DNA from: Acidobacteriaceae bacterium
GTDB taxonomy: Bacteria; Acidobacteriota; Terriglobia; Terriglobales; Acidobacteriaceae
Direction: 5' to 3'
Assembly: GCA_003151875.1 (NCBI GenBank)
Contig: PLYW01000305.1
Span: forward strand, 50,069-60,664
DNA length: 10,596 nt
Part shown: piece after piece, positions 1 through 6,226 of the stretch
Numbering within the stretch: position 1 is the first letter of the stretch
How the letters are laid out: each line of letters starts with the position of its first letter
Notes under the pieces: model-generated
What the model was told of the DNA's origin: nothing
The model's input: the letters and a program-made list of their open reading frames with translations, nothing else
The model's database searches: none
Made by a program: the position numbers and the translations under genes

Positions 1-2
1 TG

Positions 3-1052
3 TGCATGGTGGGGCTGCTGCTCTTGCTGGACCACTTCCACCGAACCGGAAAGGGTCTGTGGCTCTTGCCGCCGTTATTCGCTTTGTGGATCAACCTTCA
101 CGGGTCCTGGATTTTTGGCATGGTTGTACTGGGGCTGACGATCGCCTCCGGCCTGGTGCAAGGGGAATGGGGTTTGGTTGTGGCGCGCCGGTGGACCCGT
201 GCGGAACTAAAACAAATTGCGCTGGTTTTGCTGACTTCACTGGCCGTTTTGTTTGTGAACCCATTCGGCTATAAGCTGGTGCTATATCCATTCGACGTTC
301 TTTTCCGCCAGCAGGCTGCTGTGCAGGCCGTGGAGGAGTGGCAGTCGGTCGACTTTAGCGCTGGCACTGGCAAGCTGGCGCTGATCGTGATCTTCGGCTT
401 ATTGGCCGCCGCATTGTTCTCCCGCCGCCGCTGGAGATTGGACGAGGTATTGCTGGCATCGTTTGCTATGTGGGCTGCGCTATCGCATGTGCGGTTCTTG
501 TTCTTTGCGGGCCTGATCCTGGTGCCGATACTAGCACCGCGTCTGCAACTGTTTCCGCCCTACGAACGGGAAATCGATAAGCCATGGCTTAACGCCGGCA
601 TTATTGCGACCATCGTTGGGTTGCTGATCTTCTTCTTTCCGTCAGCGGCACAACTGCAGCACAAAGTGGATGAAGAATACCCTAGGGCTGCGCTGGAGTT
701 TATGCAGCGGCAGCACATCAATGGAAACATTTTCAACAACTACGGATGGGGTGGGTACATGGAGTGGAACGCGCCCGAGTTGAAACCCTTTGTTGATGGC
801 CGCGCGGATATTTTTGTGTACAACGGGGTATTGGATGACCATCGCAACGCTATGGTTCTAGAAAAACCGCTCGAGATCCTTGACAAATATCGAATCGACT
901 ATGTCCTCCTGCAGCCGAACCGGCCTCTAACGTATCTTCTCAAGCACTCTCCGGCGTGGCGACAGGTTTACGCCGATAACGTTGCCGTGCTACTGGAACG
1001 CACACCAGCACCTGTGGCGGCTGCGACACCGTTGATAGTTGGGTCGAACTAA
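3..1052 (+). CDS. polytopic membrane protein, C-terminal part (5' end outside window)
   Basis: The reading frame is open to the first bases of the window, so the ATG at base 6 is probably internal and the N-terminus is missing. The visible 348-349 residues have about five or six hydrophobic segments, near residues 2-35, 36-52, 70-92, 122-138, 148-180 and 196-214 counted from the ATG. A soluble C-terminal domain follows. A loop motif WINLHGSW (28-35) and the block FNNYGWGGYMEW (243-254) followed by FVDGRADIF (262-270) are seen. From memory, these resemble conserved blocks in a large, uncharacterised family of GT-C-like integral membrane proteins common in Acidobacteriota. The C-terminal domain would be periplasmic by analogy with GT-C enzymes. 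No reaction can be assigned; a lipid-linked-sugar transferase is possible. The gene is on the opposite strand from the glycan operon and need not belong to it. Confidence 0.75.
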   Translation, partial: CMVGLLLLLDHFHRTGKGLWLLPPLFALWINLHGSWIFGMVVLGLTIASGLVQGEWGLVVARRWTRAELKQIALVLLTSLAVLFVNPFGYKLVLYPFDVLFRQQAAVQAVEEWQSVDFSAGTGKLALIVIFGLLAAALFSRRRWRLDEVLLASFAMWAALSHVRFLFFAGLILVPILAPRLQLFPPYEREIDKPWLNAGIIATIVGLLIFFFPSAAQLQHKVDEEYPRAALEFMQRQHINGNIFNNYGWGGYMEWNAPELKPFVDGRADIFVYNGVLDDHRNAMVLEKPLEILDKYRIDYVLLQPNRPLTYLLKHSPAWRQVYADNVAVLLERTPAPVAAATPLIVGSN

Positions 1053-1093
1053 ATGGGATAGACGAGGGCATCCGTTGCCGATCACGCCGTACT

Positions 1094-1516
1094 TTGCGTC
1101 AGAGACATACCAGCCAACCTCAGGTCGAGCTCATTACAGGCTCGCAAGGCCTCTCCGTGCTGACGATTTTGCTGTTACTGCTGTTCTGTTCACGCAAGCG
1201 CAAGCTTTCTGATCTTGATCTATCACTGGTAATTGCGGTCAGCCTGCCGGTCAGTTACTATGTACACGACTCTGACCTGTCTCTACTGGTACTTCCCTTC
1301 TTCATCGTGGCGGACTATGTGAGCAACAGACAACTTACGAAACTGCGTCTCACAATTGTTGTTGGCGTCATTGCGCTCTTCATATCCCCGTATTTTGGGA
1401 TGTCAGCAGTGACAATCTCTCTTGCGCTCCTACTCTTCGTCACAGCCCTTTTCCTGGAGTCGTTTAGAAACGATATGGGTGCGTCAGCAACTGCGGCGAG
1501 TCTCCCCAGGAACTAG
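1094..1516 (+). pseudogene. truncated GT87-like (DUF2029) membrane glycosyltransferase remnant
   Basis: This is a 140-codon open frame with a TTG as its only convenient start. It is almost entirely hydrophobic, with segments near residues 20-32, 43-56, 63-75, 84-100 and 105-122. The stretch VSYYVHDSDLSLLVLPFF (53-70) resembles the late membrane segment of GT87-type polyprenol-phosphate-mannose transferases (a small-residue/Tyr/His/Asp-Leu-Ser/Leu-Pro pattern). Those proteins are usually about 400 residues, so only a C-terminal third would be present. The catalytic N-terminal half is absent: the preceding gene ends at 1052 and belongs to a different family. I saw no good ribosome-binding site at the TTG. 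I infer a decayed or recombined remnant. It could instead be a genuine small membrane protein. The family assignment is from memory of the motif and is tentative. Confidence 0.42.
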
Positions 1517-1613
1517 AGGGATTCCAAGGCCAGCGTTCCCGGCACTCATCCAAACCTCGGCCGCCAGGAAGCAATGGCCGGTCAACTCCTTTTTCACATT
1601 TCGCTTTATCGGC

Positions 1614-1838
1614 TCATTTATCTCCAAACAGTTCTTCCTCAATCAGCTCGCACAGAATGTGCCCCGTTAAGATATGGGCTTCCTGAATTCGGGGAGTTTG
1701 ATCGCTGGGGATGCAGATGCAGTGGTCGACCAAGTTGCGCAACCTTCCTCCGCTCTCTCCGGCGAGTCCGATAGAGATCAGTTTCTTCTCGCGGTGTCCG
1801 TGTTCATAAGCGTTCTCCGCCATGCCAGCACGATTCAT
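1614..1838 (-). pseudogene. gmhA: gmhA 3' fragment (phosphoheptose isomerase, SIS domain C-terminus)
   Basis: The frame encodes 74 residues. Residues from about 18 onward match the C-terminal third of GmhA, the SIS-domain isomerase that turns sedoheptulose 7-phosphate into D-glycero-heptose 7-phosphate for LPS or S-layer heptose. Visible signatures are KLISIGLAGESGG (18-30), CICIPSDQTPRIQEAH (40-55) and HILCELIEEELF (60-71). Q52 and H60 have the Q-x7-H spacing of the zinc ligands Q172 and H180 of known GmhA. The family is about 190 residues, so the first 120 or so, including the other zinc-site residues and the substrate phosphate loop, are gone. An in-frame TGA lies two codons before the ATG, and the GT2 gene ends only 31 bases upstream, so no room remains for the missing part. 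The fragment is almost certainly non-functional. Its orientation and place at the operon's 3' end suggest that an intact gmhA once belonged to this or an ancestral glycan locus. Confidence 0.8.
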
Positions 1839-1869
1839 GACTCATCAAAACTCTCAGCAGTTCGCACAT

Positions 1870-2859
1870 TTAAGGAGTTACACTCCCTCGGGTTTCATTT
1901 TCACCCAGCGGTTCACCCGGGCCGTATTCGAAGTTGATCCGTTCTTGCTCGACCACCAGGGGCCGCTTCTGGACAAGGGTGTGGATGGTGCCGATATATT
2001 CGCCGACGATGCCCATAAACAGCATCTGGATCGACATAAAGAAAAACATTCCAATGACCAGAGGAGCGACGCCAACGGAAAAGCGACTCCAGAAGATAAG
2101 TTTGTAGATCAAGTACGCAAGAGAGACCAGGACCGAAAGTACCGCGCCGGCAAAACCCGAAAATGTCACCAGCCGCAAAGGCACCTTGGACAGGTTGGTA
2201 ATGGCCAGCATCGCCATATCGTAGAGCGCGTAGAAATTGTTCTTGGTGATTCCGTGCTTGCGTGCCGGCTGATGATACGGAATGTCGAAATGCCGGAACC
2301 CAGCCTCCGCGATCATGCCCCGGAAGTAGGGATACGGGTCGTCGAAGCTCTTTATGACTTCCACTACCTTGCGGTCATAGAGGCCAAACCCCGTATAGTT
2401 CTCGTAGGTCTCCACTCCAGAAAGGCGGCTCACCAGCCGGTAGTACCGCTTCCGGATCCAGAACATCAGACCATTTTCTCCGCTCGTCGTCTTAACGCAG
2501 ATCACGACCGGGTAGCCCTCCTCCCACTTGCGAATCATTTCAACGATCAGCTCGGGAGGATCCTGTAGGTCAGCCACAATACCGATGACGGCATCCCCAC
2601 TGGTTTGGAAAAGCGCGTGATGCGGCGACCTAATATGGCCAAAATTGCGGGTGTTGCAAATTATCTTCACATTCTTGTCGGAAGCAGCGATCGCCTTCAG
2701 TTCAGCCACCGTATTGTCAGTAGAGGCATTGTCGATGAATACGTGCTCGTACTTGTAATCGCCGGCTGCCGCAATGGCCGCCCGCACTCGCTCGTAGACC
2801 TCGCGGACGTTGCCTTCCTCGTTAAAACAGGCCGTGAGAACGCTGAGAGTCTTCGACAT
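1870..2859 (-). CDS. GT2 polyprenyl-phosphate glycosyltransferase (DPM1/GtrB/ArnC-like)
   Basis: This 329-residue protein has the GT2 fold followed by two membrane spans. The N-terminus carries the nucleotide-binding signature CFNEEGN (11-17) and IDNASTDNT (42-50). The metal-binding acidic motif is DLQDPPE (97-103). Hydrophobic segments lie at about 231-256 and 264-290, followed by a basic/acidic cytoplasmic tail. This architecture is that of dolichol-phosphate-mannose-synthase-like enzymes such as GtrB, which transfer a sugar from an NDP-sugar to undecaprenyl phosphate on the cytoplasmic face of the inner membrane. The donor sugar cannot be read from sequence. The ATG lies 9 bases after the FkbM gene's TAG, so the two are probably co-transcribed. 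A GtrA-like membrane protein in the same operon (4739-5203) is the expected flippase partner. It is the last intact gene of the operon; the gmhA fragment follows 31 bases later. Confidence 0.9.
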   Translation of the reverse strand: MSKTLSVLTACFNEEGNVREVYERVRAAIAAAGDYKYEHVFIDNASTDNTVAELKAIAASDKNVKIICNTRNFGHIRSPHHALFQTSGDAVIGIVADLQDPPELIVEMIRKWEEGYPVVICVKTTSGENGLMFWIRKRYYRLVSRLSGVETYENYTGFGLYDRKVVEVIKSFDDPYPYFRGMIAEAGFRHFDIPYHQPARKHGITKNNFYALYDMAMLAITNLSKVPLRLVTFSGFAGAVLSVLVSLAYLIYKLIFWSRFSVGVAPLVIGMFFFMSIQMLFMGIVGEYIGTIHTLVQKRPLVVEQERINFEYGPGEPLGENETRGSVTP

Positions 2860-2868
2860 GATTAATAG

Positions 2869-3810
2869 CTAAGGGCGCTTCCGGGCCCACGTCGTCATAA
2901 ATCCGAATTCTTTAGAGGATTCGGCCTCATAGCCACAATCGGCGAATAACGCCTCTACCTTTGAGGAGGTGAGTGCTCCGTTAACCCAGTGGTTTGTATC
3001 GAGGGCAAACTGAATCGAGTGTTCCCTGAGAAACGCTCGTGACGATGACAACACCTCGATCTCCGAACCCTCAATGTCAATCTTTGCGAATGCGGGGACT
3101 CCGTACCGTTCGCATGCGCCCTGTAACGAGATAGTCGGGACTTCCTCCAGGTGTCCGACGGTTGCCCTGGTCATCCGGCCGGAGAGGAAGGACCCAAGAG
3201 CTCCTTCACTGCAGAGCTGGGCGCGACCGTCTGAACCCGCAACTGCAATTTGCAGAGGAACGACATTGAGCAGTGCGTGGCGTTCGATATTTCGCCGCAG
3301 GAGAAAATAATTGACTGGATCGGGTTCAAAGGCATACACCTTACCGCTCGGTGCAACACATTTCGAGAGATAGTAGGCCGAGATACCGCAGTACGCTCCC
3401 ATATCAAAAACCGTATCTCCTGGCCTAGGGCGATACCAGCGAAAGTAGCTCTCGATCGTCTGTTCTTCTTCGGGAAAAGAAGAGAGTTCGAAGTCCAAGT
3501 TCGCCTTTGAATATCGCTGCAGGTGCGGGTAGGAATAATCCACGATCAGGACGCCATCGCGACTAGTTGGGACTACTTGTCCAAAGTATTGATCAAACGA
3601 TCGCGCCATATCCCTTGCATACACAAAGTGCTTTGCCGAGATACGGATTACCCGATTCCCTTTGCATACGTCGAGGACGTGGTCTGAGAATCTCAATGTT
3701 GCACCGTGGCGTCGACATTCCAGTCGTAACAACCATTTGACTAACGGATTGTCAGCGCCGAGAGAGATAGCCACCCGCGTAAGTTGATAATGAAGTGGCC
3801 GTAGCCCCAT
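2869..3810 (-). CDS. FkbM-family SAM-dependent methyltransferase
   Basis: From the chosen ATG the protein has 313 residues. SAM-binding motif I is VFDMGAYCGISAYYLS (about 134-149), followed by the acidic ribose-binding loop AFEPDP (160-165). The late FkbM signature AKIDIEGSE (about 242-250) is clear. The family O-methylates hydroxyls of sugars and natural products; in polysaccharide loci it usually methylates a glycan. The about 130 residues before motif I are longer than in minimal FkbM proteins and may bind the substrate. A TTG at 3831 would add seven residues, but no ribosome-binding site precedes it. The ATG at 3810 has GGAG ten bases upstream and is preferred. It lies 47 bases after the epimerase stop and 9 bases before the GT2 start. 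The acceptor is unknown. Confidence 0.88.
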   Translation of the reverse strand: MGLRPLHYQLTRVAISLGADNPLVKWLLRLECRRHGATLRFSDHVLDVCKGNRVIRISAKHFVYARDMARSFDQYFGQVVPTSRDGVLIVDYSYPHLQRYSKANLDFELSSFPEEEQTIESYFRWYRPRPGDTVFDMGAYCGISAYYLSKCVAPSGKVYAFEPDPVNYFLLRRNIERHALLNVVPLQIAVAGSDGRAQLCSEGALGSFLSGRMTRATVGHLEEVPTISLQGACERYGVPAFAKIDIEGSEIEVLSSSRAFLREHSIQFALDTNHWVNGALTSSKVEALFADCGYEAESSKEFGFMTTWARKRP

Positions 3811-3857
3811 GTGTCTTCTGCTCCAAGCCAAATTCAGTAGGATAACCCGTGTGGAAA

Positions 3858-4742
3858 TCAGACCGAGTCAAACTGCAACGCAGTCGAATCCACTTGGGAA
3901 AAGTCTGCTGCGTACCAACCGTACAGCTCGGCAATAGAACTTCGCGCATCCTGGAATCGATATTCACCCAACTCGGCCAGCAAGCGCGAGTTGTCGGCCG
4001 TGTACTCGGCACCCATGCCGCCATGCATCACCGAGACACTCGGATTGCATCCCGAAACCTCCGCCACCATCCGGGCCAACTCTGTGAGCGCGACCCGGCG
4101 TCCAGTGCAGACATTGTATGCCTTGTGGCGGGCGTCATTCTCCATGAACCACCTCGTAATCTTGGGCAGGTCTTTGACGTACAGGTAGTCAAACATGACA
4201 TCCTGCCGCAGCACAATTGGCAAGCCTTTCAGCACCCGGCAACAGGCGTTTGAAACGAAACGAACGGTGTAGTCCTCGTAGGGGCCGAAGACTCCGAACA
4301 GCCGTAAATCGAGGATGTGCTCGGAGCGTTCGATGTACTTGGCGCAGATGTACTTGGAAAACCCGTACGCATCGCCCGGCACTCGCGTATCGAAGTAGTC
4401 CTCCCTTACCCGCGGCGGAAGGTCTGTCCGGTCGTACTCGGCGCCGGAGCCGAAATGAATCATCTTTCCGAACCTTCCCTCATTGCGCGCGAGATTGAAA
4501 AACATGCGGCAATTGCGGTCGAGCAGGTCCGGAGGGGCGGCCAGCCGCCGATTCGAGCGGGTGGTCGCCGTGTGCACAACCACGTCGAAACGGTGTGCGG
4601 TGAGATATTCGCGCACGTCGCGTTCGTGCAGCAGATCGAGCTCGGCGGAAGATGGCGCCAACACCTCATAGATCGAGGCGAATTGTTCCGCGAGATTCCG
4701 TCCAATGAAGCCCGAACCGCCGGTGACAAGTATGCGCATCAT
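3858..4742 (-). CDS. NAD-dependent epimerase/dehydratase (extended SDR, nucleotide-sugar enzyme)
   Basis: This 294-residue extended short-chain dehydrogenase/reductase has the Rossmann motif TGGSGFIG (7-14). The catalytic triad is visible as S99 in GSGAEY and the YxxxK pair Y126/K130 in AYGFSK. Downstream blocks LRLFGVFGPYED, DYLYVKDL and AYNVCTGRRV match the substrate-binding part of sugar epimerase/reductase relatives such as GDP-fucose synthase-like and CDP/dTDP-hexose reductases. It would act in the cytoplasm on an NDP-hexose, giving an epimerised or reduced deoxysugar; the exact reaction cannot be told. The first codons read ATGATG; the first ATG overlaps the TGA of the GtrA-like gene by four bases (ATGA, 4739-4742), suggesting translational coupling. 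The second ATG at 4739 is an equally plausible start. Confidence 0.9.
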   Translation of the reverse strand: MMRILVTGGSGFIGRNLAEQFASIYEVLAPSSAELDLLHERDVREYLTAHRFDVVVHTATTRSNRRLAAPPDLLDRNCRMFFNLARNEGRFGKMIHFGSGAEYDRTDLPPRVREDYFDTRVPGDAYGFSKYICAKYIERSEHILDLRLFGVFGPYEDYTVRFVSNACCRVLKGLPIVLRQDVMFDYLYVKDLPKITRWFMENDARHKAYNVCTGRRVALTELARMVAEVSGCNPSVSVMHGGMGAEYTADNSRLLAELGEYRFQDARSSIAELYGWYAADFSQVDSTALQFDSV

Positions 4743-5203
4743 GCAGGTGACCGGAAGGAAAACTTCTTGTGCCCGAGAAAACTGTACACCACCATAAATG
4801 CCGTCAGAATTGCGCCGGCAATGTAGGGCGCTTCGGCGACAAAGCGGGTATTGCGCCGAATGATTGCGACCATCACGGGTAAGGTGACGACTCCGAATAG
4901 AATGCCCACGCTATAGACGCTGACGCAGCGGATCCATTCCCGCAGATAGTTGCCCTTGGTCTTGAATACGAAAAATTTGTAGCCGAGGTAGGAGACCGAG
5001 ATGTTCAACAGACTCGAAATCACGTAGGCAGCGATATAACTGTGCGGGATCACAGGACTGAGAATGGAGGTGAAAAACGCGAACGAGCCGTAACCGAACA
5101 AAGTATTCCAGGCCCCCACCAGCAGGTAGCGCCCGAACTGGCCGGGTGGAATGTGGCGCGTGAGTTTCGCGCTCCATTGGTTGGAAAAACCAGCGAGGCT
5201 CAT
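4739..5203 (-). CDS. GtrA-like membrane protein (putative lipid-linked sugar flippase)
   Basis: From the chosen ATG the protein has 154 residues and four hydrophobic segments near 24-48, 54-80, 92-116 and 124-145. The opening GRYLLVGAWNTLFGYG (24-39) and the YLGYKFFVF block (72-80) after span two are typical of the GtrA family. The final helix is followed by HKKFSF, also typical. GtrA proteins are proposed to flip undecaprenyl-phosphate-linked sugars made by GtrB-type transferases; the probable partner here is the GT2 gene at 1870-2859. A TTG at 5227 would add eight residues, but the ATG at 5203 gives the usual family length and has a weak GGAAAG upstream. It overlaps the epimerase start by four bases and begins 82 bases after the methyltransferase stop. 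Confidence 0.88.
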   Translation of the reverse strand: MSLAGFSNQWSAKLTRHIPPGQFGRYLLVGAWNTLFGYGSFAFFTSILSPVIPHSYIAAYVISSLLNISVSYLGYKFFVFKTKGNYLREWIRCVSVYSVGILFGVVTLPVMVAIIRRNTRFVAEAPYIAGAILTAFMVVYSFLGHKKFSFRSPA

Positions 5204-5285
5204 CTGTTTACATCTTTCCACGGGCAAAATGCCTCAGCGGGTACACCCGATGGTACGCCGGCACTGCAGCGGCTTCCGTCTCAAG

Positions 5286-6158
5286 CTACGTAGCCGTCCC
5301 CAGACACCATGCCAGCCTTGCGGTTCCCGCCCTGCCATCCAGCACATAGCTACCGGCCGCGATTAGCGCACACCCACAGGAACGCATTAGCGTGGCCAAG
5401 GATTGCTCTGTAAAGTAATTGACGTGCTCGTGCATCATGTAGAAGCTGGACGGGCGCACAACCGATCGCGCCAGATTCGGCCGCGTCAGAGCCATGATCC
5501 CCACTTGGGCGACTCGCCTGATAATCCTGGACCACCCGAACGGTGACTCCCATGGCACCTCCAAAAACACGAGTCCTCCAACTGGAGCCGCCTTCAGGAT
5601 GTCTTGCAGCAAGCGGCGGGGGAACGCGACGTGCTCCAGTACATTGCTATTGATAATGAGGTCGGCTTTGCAACCGCCTGGATCCGCCGTTGAGGTCACC
5701 CCTTCCACAGCAGGTATGCCAGAAATGTCGTAAACGAACGTTGCGGCCCCCTCGATCAACCCGCAAACCAAATCGCCACGGTCACCGCCGTAATCAAGGA
5801 TACGCCGGATCTCGCGATTGCCTGCGTACTCACGAAGTATCCCTGCCAGTATTCGACGGCGAGCATCGTATGAGCTGGGTGAGGCTAAGTCCGCATTGAA
5901 GCTGCTGGTATACCAAGGCTCAGAGGCGTGGCGCATCTGCTGGTATTCCTCTGAACGGTACCCGGCATAGAGGCGGCCCTCCTCGGCGGCGTCGAGGCGC
6001 GGGTTGTAGAACGTGAAGCCGCAGTTCTTACAGCGGACGAGGTCGACGCAAAATGGAGTCCGGCCCCATATCCGTCTGGCCAAGAACGGGGCCACAATGG
6101 CTTGGTGCAGCCGACGGATCTCGCCCTCGCAAATCACGCATCCAGAAACGTCGATCAT
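5286..6158 (-). CDS. class I SAM methyltransferase with N-terminal zinc ribbon
   Basis: This is a 290-residue protein. The N-terminus has CVIC (C7, C10) and CKNC (C43, C46), a four-cysteine zinc ribbon followed by FTFYNPRL (48-55), as in many sugar- and secondary-metabolite methyltransferases. SAM motif I is ILDYGGDRGD (120-129), a variant of the usual glycine-rich loop. The later NVLEHV (172-177) and HEHVNYFTEQSL (243-254) are characteristic of the family. The ribbon resembles that of sugar C-methyltransferases of the TylC3/NovU/TcaB9 type, but those are about 400 residues and carry an extra C-terminal domain that is missing here, so C-methylation is only a possibility. The ATG at 6158 has a poor ribosome-binding site. 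The gene starts 61 bases after the ThDP enzyme stop, with a hairpin in between, and is probably in the same transcript. Confidence 0.85.
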   Translation of the reverse strand: MIDVSGCVICEGEIRRLHQAIVAPFLARRIWGRTPFCVDLVRCKNCGFTFYNPRLDAAEEGRLYAGYRSEEYQQMRHASEPWYTSSFNADLASPSSYDARRRILAGILREYAGNREIRRILDYGGDRGDLVCGLIEGAATFVYDISGIPAVEGVTSTADPGGCKADLIINSNVLEHVAFPRRLLQDILKAAPVGGLVFLEVPWESPFGWSRIIRRVAQVGIMALTRPNLARSVVRPSSFYMMHEHVNYFTEQSLATLMRSCGCALIAAGSYVLDGRAGTARLAWCLGTAT

Positions 6159-6201
6159 CTTTTTGTTCCGTGTACCGCGAACTCACGATGCCCCGCTCCC
6201 A

Positions 6202-6226
6202 CCAGTGAGTGGACTCGCTTCACTGG
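6202..6226. repeat. perfect inverted repeat straddling the ThDP gene stop
   Basis: CCAGTGA (6202-6208) and TCACTGG (6220-6226) form a perfect 7-base inverted repeat with an 11-base loop. On the - strand the TGA stop of the ThDP gene (6220-6222) is part of the first arm. No T-run follows, so this is not a classical Rho-independent terminator. It could attenuate, protect or direct processing of the operon transcript between the ThDP and methyltransferase genes, or be chance. Confidence 0.35.

Noticed and set aside
1558..1580. CGGCC/GGCCG inverted repeat between the two gene remnants, as a possible bidirectional terminator
   Set aside because: The stem is only five bases with a 13-base loop, and the T-rich stretch begins several bases later, so support is too weak.
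1822..2568. 248-codon open frame on the + strand, opposite the GT2 gene
   Set aside because: It lies wholly or mostly antisense to a clear GT2 enzyme, has no recognisable domain, and its composition is that of a mirrored coding frame.
4317..4826. 169-codon + strand open frame opposite the epimerase start
   Set aside because: It is antisense to the Rossmann region of the epimerase and crosses into the GtrA-like gene; no family features.
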